Origin: Zarea fungicola
Taxonomy: Eukaryota; Ascomycota; Sordariomycetes; Hypocreales; Cordycipitaceae
DNA length: 64,000 nucleotides
Assembly (NCBI GenBank): GCA_900169235.1
Contig: FWCC01000255.1
Span: 1 to 64,000 of the forward strand
Reading direction: 5' to 3'
Part shown: piece after piece, positions 32,274 to 44,697 of the stretch
Position numbering within the stretch: position 1 is the stretch's first letter
Layout: every line of letters begins with the position of its first letter
Notes under the pieces: model-generated
Seen by the model: the letters and a program-made list of their open reading frames with translations, nothing else
What the model was told of the DNA's origin: nothing
The model's database searches: none
Translations under genes and position numbers: made by a program

Positions 32274-33127
32274 TATCTTTTTTTCTTTGTCAAATTCTTG
32301 TACATTATAGCATTGCAATCTTCAAATACCACAAGCACGAAATAACGATACTCCAACTAGCTTGCGGTGTAGCAAATGGCACTCAAAAATGCAAGTGGAT
32401 CTAAATTAATTCCTGGTGATCGACGTTAACGCCGGTCGGCCTTCTGGAGTAGTCCGACCGGTCCATCTGTCCCACCAATCTTGCCTGACCCGATCTGGAA
32501 TCATAGTCCGAACTAACCACAACTTGAACAAATCTGTTCTAGCCCTCGGTGATCGGTAATTCGATATAAGCCACAGCAGACACGTAGTTGTGCGGACTAA
32601 TCATGTAAGCCACCAGATTCAAACTCTTTTTCGCGGAGAACCCTGGCAAATTGCGGCAGTCCCGACGATAAATGTCGTATGGAAGCGGGCCAGGCATCAG
32701 AAGAAAACGAAGCAAAGGAAATCGAGAGCGTGGCGAAGAGAATGGGAATGGGAATGTTTCCACATCTGTATGCCCTCATGTCCGTGTCCTTGCCGTACCA
32801 ACGGATCATGACTTGGTATTGACCATCAACCGCTTGACATCATTTAATGGCTGTACCCCGGACTTAGGAGCCGTCGACCCCCGGGCTTCTGGGGGAACTG
32901 CCGTCAGTGACGGCCAAGTGCCGGTCAATTCGTACATCATTGGTTTTGTTACCCACAGCGAACCGAGGTGATGACTTGGGGCAGATCCATTCGGAGTATT
33001 CATATTATGCCATGGCGTATGCGGGGTTTCCTTTTATTGCCCGGCCGATTAATTAATCATGAATTGGTGGAGCGTGGTCTTTGCATCTCACTTTGAGCAG
33101 CCAAGACCGAGAAGCAATTCGCAAGAC

Positions 33128-33135
33128 TATTTAAA
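33128..33135 (+). promoter_or_regulatory. TATA-like box of the carboxylesterase gene
   Basis: TATTTAAA lies 80 bp before the ATG at 33215, with an AC-rich leader between. Confidence 0.4.
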
Positions 33136-33214
33136 CCCTCCCCAGGTCGGGACATGCAACAAACAAACTAAGCTCACAACGAATGCAGCACTTTACTGAG
33201 CAAACCCAAAAAGT

Positions 33215-35059
33215 ATGATTTCATCTCAACTATTGGCAGTTGCCGCAGTCCTGGCTACAGTTTGTGACTATGCTGTTGGCCAAGAACAGTCTTCGCAGCA
33301 GCCCCTCCCCATCGTCGACCTAGGCTATGAGCTCCATCAGGCCAATAACTTGAACGAAAAGGGCGGCTACTACAACTTTACCGATATTCGCTTCGGTGCG
33401 CCGCCGCTCGATGGGTTGCGTTTTGCCAAGCCCCAGCCGCCAGCCGTCAATCGTTCCGAGGTTCAACAGGGTGGCCAGGGATACGTTTGTCCGCAAGCCC
33501 TGCCCCGTTGGTTGCAGAGTGAAACACCATTTCTTTCCAACTACCTAACTGGCGGGACAAGCTTTGCTGCATATAATGCCTCAGCCCCGTTTGCAGCCAA
33601 TAGCTCCAGTGTCCAGGTGTCGGACCGGCCGGGTCTGACTGTGACGGAGGACTGCCTCTTCTTGGATGTCATTGTGCCTCGCAATATTTTTGAACGCGCT
33701 GGAAAGGGCTTTGGAGCACCAGTTATGGTGTGGATTTACGGAGGAGGTGAGTTTGCTTCATCTTATCTGAGAATTGTAAACACTAACGAGGTCTTTAGGT
33801 TTCATCCTTGGATCCAAGTCGGACTTTTCTCCTGCGGGACTAATTGCTTCGAGTCAGACAAACGGATCTGACGGCATGATTGTGAGTTTTATTCCATTTT
33901 GAGAAGGATTTTTTTTTTCAAAGCTAGAATCACTGCGTGATGGTTCGGACTTGAAACAGTGCAGTTGTTGATCGTTGCTTTGCAGTTTGTCGCCCTCAAC
34001 TATCGACTCGGTGCTTTTGGCTGGCTAAGCGGACCGACATTTCAAAAGAATGGCACTGCCAATGCAGGACTATATGACCAGCGTCTGGCGTTGGAATGGG
34101 TGCAGGCTAATATTGCCAAATTCGGCGGCGATCCTCGGCGCGTCACTGTCGCAGGTGAATCCGCTGGTGGCAGCTCCATCCTACACCAGATTACGGCCTT
34201 TGGAGGCGCGCAAGGACCGGTACCCTTTGCCCAGGCAATCCCCCAGTCAACCGCCTTTCTCCCCGTTGTCTCGAATAGCCGACAAGAAGACGCATTGAAC
34301 GATTTTCTGTCCCGCCTCAACGTTTCCACCATCGACCAAGCACGCACCCTTCCCAGCAGCGTTCTGCAACAGGTCAATTCGGAGCAAGTTGCTGCTGCCA
34401 GCTACGGAGATTTTATCTACGGTCCCGTCGTTGATGGCGACTTTACGCCCGCGCTACCAACCCAGCTTCTCCAGCGCGGCCAGTTTGATGCACAAGTGTC
34501 CATTCTGACTGGCCAGAATGCCAACGAAGGACTCATATTTACCTCTCCCAGCACGCAAACCCCGTCCGGTGCCCGCGACCAGCTTCAGAGCATATTTCCT
34601 TCCGTCCGCGGCTTGCCCAACCAGCTGGAGTACCTCTTCCAGACTCTGTACGGCGAGGATCCCAACAACGCGCCCACGGCAAGAGACTCCATCAGTCGTG
34701 TTGCGCTGATGATCAGCGAGGGTGGCGTTGGCGCCAATACGGTGGCCTTGCATAATGCTTTTCCTAGCTCGTATGGCTATCTTTTTGCCATTCCACCCGC
34801 GCTGCACGGCGCCGACTCGGTGTACACGTTTTACAATGGTCCTGCTCCGAGTGTTGACCCTACGGCGGCCCGGATCTTGCAAACGTACATTACAAACTTT
34901 GTGACGACGGGGAATCCTAATTCGGGCAGCGTCCCATACTTTGCGCCGTACGGTAGCAACTCGACCGTTCAGACGTTTAATGTTTCTGGCGTCTCGCAGG
35001 CTACCGACCCTTTTCTGAACAAGAGGACAGACTGGTGGCTAAAAGGAGTATTTTATTAA
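33215..35059 (+). CDS. Secreted type-B carboxylesterase/lipase
   Basis: Three exons, 33215-33746, 33799-33881 and 33986-35059 (introns of 52 and 104 bp); 562 aa, normal for the family (PF00135). A signal peptide of about 22 residues (ending near DYAVGQ) and many N-x-S/T sites indicate secretion. Catalytic elements: TEDCLFLDV, the oxyanion loop VWIYGGGFILG reconstructed across intron 1, the nucleophile elbow GESAGGSS (S264), the acid in NANEGLIF (about E386) and the histidine in ALHGADSVY (about H479). It would hydrolyse carboxylic esters extracellularly; the substrate cannot be told. In fungi such enzymes range from lipases and feruloyl-type esterases to detoxifying esterases. The first ATG follows an AAAGT context. 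Confidence 0.95.
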
Positions 35060-35398
35060 AGCCAGAAAATGGCACTTTTGGCTCAGACACATAAGATGGG
35101 ATGCAAAAGCATACAATACGCTCGAAACTTCTTTTTAGCGCATGGAATAATAGTCGCCATGTTGTATTAGGCTGAGCTCATTCGACCTGAATTAATAATG
35201 CAAATCTACCGTTCCACCGAAGTAGTAGCCGAGGTAGCCAGCCACTGACGCCTTGCTCCAGCTATTACACGGACGTGGGGCGGCGCGATCGGATTCTAAA
35301 GCCGGAGGTCACAGCTAGTTATATATCATCTACCATCCCACAGATGGCATCTCGCTGCTCACAGTATACTGGGCGGTTTTCCATGTAATCCATTCAAA
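35060..35398. other. Intergenic region
   Basis: Contains TATATATCA near 35318. No gene seen. Confidence 0.4.
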
Positions 35399-36592
35399 AT
35401 GCCTCGCTCACTCACACTTGTCAAGATTGAGGGCGGCAAGCCCGGCAAAGTCTACTACCCGTACGTGGCGAATACTCCCTCACACCCCGCTTGACATGTT
35501 GCCATCATCATAAAATGTTGTAATACATTTTCCCAATCTAATGCGTGCAATCGCAAACCCCTCAGTATCCAGATTCAGCAAGTCGCCAAGCCCACCCCGG
35601 GCCCCAATGAGGTCCTCGTGCGCATGAGCGCCGCCGCCCTCAACCACCGCGACCTCTTTATCCGGCAGCACCTCTACCCGGCCATTGACTTTGACAAGCC
35701 CATGCTCGCCGACGGCTGCGGCGTCGTCGTCGAGGCCGGCCCCGCCGTCGCGAACCCGGAGCGCCTCCTGCACCGTGCCGTCATCCTCACGCCCAGCCGC
35801 GGGTGGGAGTCGGATCCCCTGGGCCCCGAGGACCCCTCCCGGTTCGCCATTGCGGGCAGCTCGCAGCTCAGCGAGGCGGGCTGCGCCGCCGACTACATGA
35901 CGGTGCCCGCCGCCGAGGTCGAGCTCATGCCGCCGCACCTGTCCAGCGCCGAGGCCGCCGCCCTGCCCCTCGTCGGGCTCACGGGTTGGCGCGCCCTCGT
36001 CACCAAGGCCGGCGTCCAGGGTCCGGGGAAGAACGTGCTCATCACGGGCATCGGCGGCGGGGTCGCGCTCCAGGTCCTCCAGTTTGTCGTCGCCATGGGC
36101 AGCAACGCGTACGTCACGTCGGGCGACCGGGCCAAGATTGACAAGGCCGTGGCCATGGGCGCTCGGGCGGGTGTGAGCTACAAGCAGGAGCGCTGGGGCG
36201 CGCAGCTGAAGAAATTACTCCCCAAGGACAGGCCGTACCTCGATGCCGTCATTGACGGGGCGGGCGGCAGCGTCGTGGCGGAGACGGCGTCGGTGCTCCG
36301 CGCGGGGGGCGTGATTGCGTCGTACGGCATGACCGTCGCGCCCAAGATGGACTGGCTGATGAAGGCGGTGCTGGCCAACGTCGAGCTCAAGGGCAGCACC
36401 ATGGGCTCCCGCAAGGAGTTTCGCGACATGGTGGCGTTTGTCAACGAGCACAAGATCAAGCCCGTCGTCAGCCAGACGGTTCGGGGCCTGGGCGACATTG
36501 AGCAGATTAATGGTCTCTTTGACATAATGGCCAAGGGCAGCCAGTTTGGGAAACTTGTCATTGAGATTGACGACGAGACGGCAAAGTTGTAA
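35399..36592 (+). CDS. MDR-family zinc-type alcohol dehydrogenase-like / quinone reductase
   Basis: Two exons, 35399-35460 and 35566-36592, around a 105-bp intron; 362 aa. GroES-like N-terminal part: PTPGPNEVLVRMSAAALNHRD, LADGCGVVVEAG. Rossmann part: ALPLVGLTGWRALV and the nucleotide loop ITGIGGGVALQVLQF, then GARAGVSYKQERW and AVIDGAGG. The C-terminal GSTMGSRKEFRDMVAFV and EQINGLFDIMAKG are usual for the YogA-like branch. The catalytic-zinc cysteine of true ADHs is not seen at the NHRD position, so an NAD(P)H-dependent quinone or enone reduction is more likely than alcohol oxidation. Cytosolic. The very high GC of exon 2 produces many shadow frames on the opposite strand. Convergent with KRR1. 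Confidence 0.92.
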
Positions 36593-36870
36593 GCTTGACC
36601 GCGAAATAATAGACATCCTTTTACGATGCCAGTGGCCACGTCTACAGACGAACGGCATGGTTTAGTTAGGGTTCACGTCATGACAGAATAAAAAATCAGT
36701 TCACTTCGATATGTCATCACATTGTGACGCATCCTCAGATATTAAATAAAAACCCCTCAAGTTTAGGTAGTATGCTAGAAACGCCATTCGTAACGTACAA
36801 GATGCAAGCCCGCAAACGCCGAAAAATAGACAGAAATTTCCAACTTTTCTTCCTTGTTTTTTTCCCCGCC

Positions 36871-38977
<2,107 letters not shown>

Positions 38978-39493
38978 TCAGTTTTTTACCTCATCAAGAT
39001 AAAAGTATTCTTTTTGGTTCCAAACTTTCCAATCTTCAACGCAGTCACCCTGCCCCGAGGCACCAAGTGTATGCCTTCGCCAGCTTTGTAACGAAACACC
39101 AGCCATACGCACAAACTGACCTTTCCTGATTCCCATCGCCTTCACATCCTCCCCAGCACGGAACTCAATCGCCATTTCGTGCGCGACAAAGTCGTGGGTG
39201 CCAGTCACGTTACGAGTAATAAAGGTGGTATTGGGGTTTGCAGACATGAGATGAGTGAAGAATGATTGGGTCGCGGCTTTGTCGAGATCCACAGCATGGA
39301 ACACTACACCGAGGCGCAAGTTAGTATTCTGGTAAAGGACATGGCCAAACAAAAGTATCAGTTCATTCGGAGATGTCTTACAATAATCACTAAACGTCGA
39401 ATCCTCACAGAACAAATCCATGATTAAATCGACATTGGCAGAGTTGTATTTGTTAACAAGAGCATCAGCTCTAGAGCGAATGAACGAAGCCAT
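38978..39493 (-). CDS. SnoaL/NTF2-like fold protein
   Basis: Two minus-strand exons, 39493-39382 and 39303-38978, with a 78-bp intron carrying a textbook TACTAAC branch site; 145 aa. Splicing joins STFSDY to LFHAVDLDKAATQSFFTHL, giving a continuous NTF2-like cone fold: ADALVNKYNSANVDLIMDLFCED helix-turn-helix, the strand ITRNVTGTHDFVAHEMAIEF, then VEDWKVWNQKEYFYLDE at the C-terminus. Members of this superfamily include polyketide cyclases, isomerases and dehydratases, as well as proteins without enzymatic activity. There is no catalytic assignment. It is divergent from the HD-domain gene with 967 bp shared, which hints at co-regulation. A TATATA lies about 108 bp upstream. Confidence 0.8.
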   Translation of the reverse strand: MASFIRSRADALVNKYNSANVDLIMDLFCEDSTFSDYCKTSPNELILLFGHVLYQNTNLRLGVVFHAVDLDKAATQSFFTHLMSANPNTTFITRNVTGTHDFVAHEMAIEFRAGEDVKAMGIRKGQFVRMAGVSLQSWRRHTLGASGQGDCVEDWKVWNQKEYFYLDEVKN

Positions 39494-40460
39494 TGCAATT
39501 GCAGATATGCCTCACTAGCTTATTCGGCAACTATAGGTGGCTTGCGGTGAAGCTGAGATATAATGAGAGAAGAATGCACTTGGCAGAAATAGTCCCCCAT
39601 TATATACTTGTGTTATGATCATAAGACACGCGGTTCGCGCAGACCTGTGCCAGCGGTTCATTCTTTCATAGGATCCGACAGCTTCCGGATTTAATGGCTA
39701 ATGCTACCTGTAAAGGCGCTAATATTCACTAATTATAGACTGTACCACTTCTTCCTACCCCTACATTCCGTATATTAGACATCCACTTCAGACGTCAGTT
39801 TAATTCTCCGTATTATCGCAGGGCACTGAAATACATTCTGATCTCGCGGCTGATCTTTGAGCCGTTGTGCAAGGTATCAAACTGGGTTTGTTAGATGTTT
39901 CGATGGAAGCAGAGTCAGCTTTTCCTTTTCCGTGGGGCTTCGGATGTAGCATGCAGGCTACCCACGTACAGTGCCACTTAATTCTGTTCTCGGCCGTCTC
40001 GGATATTGTACTTGTGGCTCACTCGATTGCCAGAACCAATTTCTCATCAGTCTTATTCTTGAGATTTCGCTTGTCAATGACTAGTGCGGGATCAATCCGT
40101 ACATTCGCTCAGACAAATGTAAATTATTGCCATACTAGATCAGCGACATCTAACCTCAACCACCGTGACCAGGCAGGGGTGGTTGACGTTATGAGCAGCT
40201 GTCTTGGACGTATTGTCTTGTAGGGGGTCTTCTTGGGGCAACACGCAACTCTGGAGTGAGTTGCAAATAATGATTGTCATGCAGTTATTTTCGGAAGATG
40301 ACTAACATCCCTCCATGTACTTTTTACCAACTCCGATGGACGTCGGGTATACCATGTTGGAAAAGTATATATTTCTCTGCGTTACTGGTCCATGCAACAT
40401 CACTTGCTATAATCTGATTATTAAACATACAGTTCTTACCTCTGCTTCAATCTCCTCATT
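39494..40460. promoter_or_regulatory. Shared divergent promoter region (SnoaL-like and HD-domain genes)
   Basis: Contains a minus-strand TATATA at 39601-39608 about 108 bp before one start and a plus-strand TATATATTT at 40366-40373 about 90 bp before the other. No gene seen inside. Confidence 0.45.
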
Positions 40461-41237
40461 ATGGCACATTCAATGAAAGACATTCCCAATATTGGGCTAA
40501 CATTCAGGCCATCGTATATGGTATCCGAAGCGCTGTCATACGCTGGCAAGCACTGCGATGTTATGACATACAATCATGCTGTCCGTTCCGCTTACTTTGC
40601 CGCAATTATTTCAAAGAAACTTCCACTATATTTAAAGTCGGAGGTTGATTTGGAAGCCGTTCTTGTCAGCTGCATTCTACACGACATGGGGTGGGCTGAA
40701 ACAAAAACTCTTCTCTCGAATGACAAACGTTTCGAGGTTGACGGTGCTGACATTGCCAAAGAATTCATGTCAAGTACTCGACTGAAGAAAGGAGAGGACG
40801 AGACCTGGAGCGAGGAAAGAATTCAGCGCTGCTGGTACGCCATCGCGCTGCATACGACACCCTCCATCGCGATGCATTCCAATAAGGAAGTCGCTTTAAC
40901 TAATCTCGGAATACTTGGGGACTTTGCAGGACCACTGTTCCCCGGGGGCCGGGCAGAGGATCTTGACAGTGTTATTACTAAAGAGGAGTTCAAGGCTGTC
41001 ACGGAATTGCTTCCGCGAACCGGATTTGATGCGGAGGGTTTGAAAGGGGTCATGTGTGGACTTTGTCGTGACAAGCCTTCCACTACATACGATAATTTTG
41101 TTGGCCAGTTTGGTGCTGAATTTGGGCTTGATGGGAAGGGTGCTGGGAAGGAGAAATTTGCAGCAGAATGCCAGGAGAACGCAAGCATGAACATGCTCTT
41201 GGCGTTTTTGAATGCTGTAGAAGAGCTTCGTATCTAG
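40461..41237 (+). CDS. HD-domain hydrolase, cyanamide-hydratase-like
   Basis: Intronless, 258 aa. The HD-domain metal ligands are visible: H39 in TYNHAVRSAYFA, H74-D75 in ILHDMGW, and a later His in YAIALHTTPS. Their spacing is that of fungal cyanamide hydratase (Ddi2/Ddi3-type) proteins, which hydrate cyanamide to urea with zinc. Other supporting blocks are EVDGADIAKEFM, NLGILGDFAGPL and CRDKPSTTYDNFV. Family members are common in hypocrealean fungi, and many have unknown substrates. Soluble, no targeting signal. Divergent neighbour of the SnoaL-like gene; an LTR-like repeat begins 147 bp after its stop. Confidence 0.88.
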   Translation: MAHSMKDIPNIGLTFRPSYMVSEALSYAGKHCDVMTYNHAVRSAYFAAIISKKLPLYLKSEVDLEAVLVSCILHDMGWAETKTLLSNDKRFEVDGADIAKEFMSSTRLKKGEDETWSEERIQRCWYAIALHTTPSIAMHSNKEVALTNLGILGDFAGPLFPGGRAEDLDSVITKEEFKAVTELLPRTGFDAEGLKGVMCGLCRDKPSTTYDNFVGQFGAEFGLDGKGAGKEKFAAECQENASMNMLLAFLNAVEELRI

Positions 41238-41383
41238 CTCTAGTTTTCAGGGGCGACTAACACTAGACTAACTGTTAAGTCGCCCATTCCAACGGATAGG
41301 CTTCGTTCCATCGACAATTGTCAATACATATGAATAAGGCTGCGTCTAGTATTCTGAACCCTGCTTCCAAAGATGGGTCTCAA

Positions 41384-41579
41384 TGTTAGTATATCACGAG
41401 TAGTTACGAGGCACGGTACTGAGAGGGGCGTTTCCCAGTATGTATGCGTATTGTAATTGATTGTGATTGATCTAAAATCTAGCTACGGGTAGAGGAGGAA
41501 TTCCTCTTCTATATACAGCAGGCCAGGAACAGGAAAAGCAAACAGCGAACAAGAAAGATTCCTCTTTCCTCCATAAACA
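41384..41579 (+). repeat. LTR-like dispersed repeat, copy 2
   Basis: Starts TGTTAGTATATCACGAG and ends ..CCTCCATAAACA, so it has the TG..CA ends of an LTR. Alignable with 26119-26294 in the same orientation, with scattered substitutions and a few short indels. I see no clear flanking target-site duplication. Confidence 0.65.
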
Positions 41580-43719
41580 ATGACAGCGCAACCAGCGCAA
41601 AAAGCATGTCAATAATAGTTGCCGTGGCGGGCAGCCGTTGGACTGGGTGACGTCCAAGGGGCAATGGACTGAGGCTGCGGCGCTATATTCGAGGGCTGCA
41701 AAGACGCTGTGCTGGACCTCTCCCCGTCTAGCAAAGTCACGAATTTGCTCTTGGCTACAAGAATTATAATATTGTCTCAGATTATTGAAGAGAAACTATG
41801 TAATTCATTATATGGGGTCTTGCATCCTATGATCCATGGACATCCGCTCTCTCCTTTGCTCTTACCCAAACGTCTCCCATGCGTCGCGCATAACACGTTG
41901 GCCAAAAAATTATGACTGGTGGTATTATAAACTCGCAGGTTTTGCCATCCGGGACGTGCATATGACCTATTTCATAATTTCCTGTGCGTATCAGTCTTAA
42001 CTCTTTGCCCTCAGCTGTAGGACCTAGTTCAAACAATTGATGTGATCCATCGTCTGGCCGTTAAATAATGTGACCAGCCCGTGAACATTTTCGTTTGCAG
42101 TTTTGTATGTTCGTTTAGAGTCTTCTTTTGGCTATTCTAGTATATACTATAAGACCATGAAACTCGAAACATAGAAGAGGTGGGAATACAATACTGATAT
42201 TATTTATTCAAAGAGCAGTGTGCGGCGGTAACAAGACCCTTTCAAGCCAGAGAACGAAGTCTTCTAAATAATAAACCTTCCATAGTCCACAAAGCCCCCA
42301 AAACTAGGTTATCAATGCTAACTCTTTATGAAAGTTCACAAGTGATAATTAAGTCAAATGTCCCAGTTTATGCGAGCAACACCCGCATCACCGCTTGACT
42401 TGAGAATAAAGCAGAGCTGCTACCAAGACCAAATCTTATCCCAAAGGTTTGGGACTACCTGATGTCCACAGTCGGCTTCTAGTGAGGTTAAAGTTGCCAA
42501 GTCTGATGGACAGTTGAAATCCCTAAAAACCAAGCCAAGGACCTATCCCTTGTGTCGAATGCCACACTGCGTTTCCAATTGATGATCAGTGACGACAACG
42601 CAGAATATATTAGTGCTTCCGGCCCGGCTTTATTAATAGAATCTTCAGTCTTTGACCTGGTGTCTTCGGGAGTATACTTACCAAGTTGACATTCGGCAAT
42701 TGATTACTCTCACCATCCACGGTGACCATCAATCAGCCTTGGGAGAATTCAACAGAAATCGGAAACCTGGTTTTCGACCTTAAGATACCAGCACTCTCAT
42801 TAATATTACTGCTTACAGGCAACACGTATCTGGTATGTTGTGTATGCACTACCAGCCCAGGCAAGTAGACCCCTTCACCGACTCCAACACCATCACATTG
42901 GGTGTCAATCACATTAAAAACCGCCACTTTACAACGCTAGTGTCTACTATAGCTAACCTTGTCTTAAGATTACATAGTTTGTTAAAAGCAATCCGCCATT
43001 TTTCAATGTAAAGAGGAGTAAGAAGCAGACCACAGGCGGCCAAACTGGAAACAAAGTCTCTAAAATAGAAGGTGATTATGCCAGGGAGGAAATAGACCGA
43101 AGAAATGAGGCAATATAATACAAAGTCAGCCAAGGCACGTTTTAACGAGAAGAAAGGCTACCTTTGGGCAAGTTCCGTACAAGGTTGATGTGGGACTAGG
43201 ATAGAGTGCATTCAATTCCGACTCCTGGTATCCATAAAGCCTAATATTACATTGAGTTAGATTCCGCTACAAGTGTAGTTCTGCGCCATGGGTCTGATGT
43301 GCATGCTACTCCATGTGCCTAGCCCAGGCCATTGAACCATCTTCCTTGGCAATTCGGTAAAAACGGTTAATTCGACTGATTTGTGGAGAAAACGTCTCAC
43401 CCGTCCATAAGATGAATAAATATACTGCTTAAGAGAAGACTGTCGTACTAGTGGCGACGTCTTTGTTCGCGAGCCCAAGTACTGCAATCAATTCCTATAT
43501 TCTCACATAGGTGCGAAGATCAAGGATTGGCGACATGGGTGGTATTTTAAGTTTCAGTGGGGAAGTCAGCGAACAAAACTTGGTTCCATTTGAACTGAAC
43601 TGCGGGACTCTTAATTCTTTCCGAGTAGCGCATCTGCAGATGGATTAGATGGCAGCTACCCGACCTTGCTGAGGTCATCCGGCTCATCGCTTGCTGGTGA
43701 TCTCTCCCCGAAGGGTGGC
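41580..43719. other. Gene-poor interval
   Basis: Only short frames without recognised domains. Confidence 0.4.
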
Positions 43720-44697
43720 CGTTGCGGAGTTGGACAGCTTGAATTTTACTACCGCCCTAGGCTCGGCTGTTGAGAGTTTCACGAATGGAGATGTTTAGGA
43801 CACTTGCTAAAAGAACAAGGCCGGCCTGACTGGACGTGGCGCCAAACCTCAAGGTGTCCTTGAAACCAACTGCACGGATCAGCCTGTCTGCAACAGCTAC
43901 ATCTGTGGTGAGTCAAGCATCACCGGGAATGCTTTTCTAACTTTAGCTAGAATCGCTGGCTAGCCTAACTGGGTGCCTTTGTAAGCTAGTTATAAATATA
44001 CAATAATTTGACAACTTGACGGCGTCGTTTCCAGGTCAGCCTGCCCACTGTTACAGCGTAATGGTTCAGGTACATTGAGATTTGCCAAATAATCCCTTTA
44101 TCTAGGTATAGCAGACGTATCAGTACACCAAAACAGTACCTTGGTCTCCACAGACTTGCCACCTAATAACAAGTACCTTACCAAGGAAACACTATTACTG
44201 GTCGCAATGGCTTTAATTAACTTGCTTGGAGGTTTCGCGGACTCAAAGGTATGCCGTCATAGCAATGGCTCACCCACTGTCAGGCAGGCACGCAGGATAT
44301 GCGGACAAGCACGCAATGTGCCCAAGTCAGTGTGGCCATCCATCTAGTTGTGGATTGAAACTTACAGTTTAACCAAGTTACTATTTGTGGCTAACGTTAA
44401 CAACTTCCCTTTTAGGGCACTGGACCCCTGGTTATTGGCGTTAGCGCGATGCACACCCCCTCCACACTGAATGATATGTCGCTCTGGTGATCCCCCGCTC
44501 AATGGAGCAGGGAGTGCTGGCTTTTCATTAGCTGGTTCGCTATTTACGCTGTGTCTGGGTGGAACAACAGAAGACCTAGCTGGGTGTCAAACATCATGAT
44601 CAACATATCCAGTAAACCCCCCATACAAATTGACTGGGGCTACAACGAGGACGCTCGCCAGCAGCAGCCTTGTAATTCCAACAATTTTGTTTACTGA
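43720..44697 (+). pseudogene. Decayed gene, probably for a secreted protein
   Basis: Plus-strand reading frames with protein-like composition are interrupted by stops. The first block (about 43720-43907) reads AVAELDSLNFTTALGSAVES, then TAG (43796) and TAA (43808), then GAKPQGVLETNCTDQPVCN up to a donor GTGAGT at 43908. A later block opens after TTTTAG at 44415 (GTGPLVIGVSAMHT), has a TGA at 44488 and continues GWNNRRPSWVSNIMINI, KPPIQIDWGYNEDARQQ to a final stop at about 44695. Cysteine and Asn/Gly content suggests an extracellular protein. Family not identified; exons between the blocks could not be placed. Confidence 0.35.

Larger units (their letters stand above)
32156..33214. other. Intergenic region with a minisatellite
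   Basis: Apart from the repeat at 32220-32273 and a TATA-like box near its end, nothing is recognised. Confidence 0.45.

Noticed and set aside
35480..35938. Minus-strand frame over the MDR reductase
   Set aside because: Antisense shadow in a high-GC exon; no domain.
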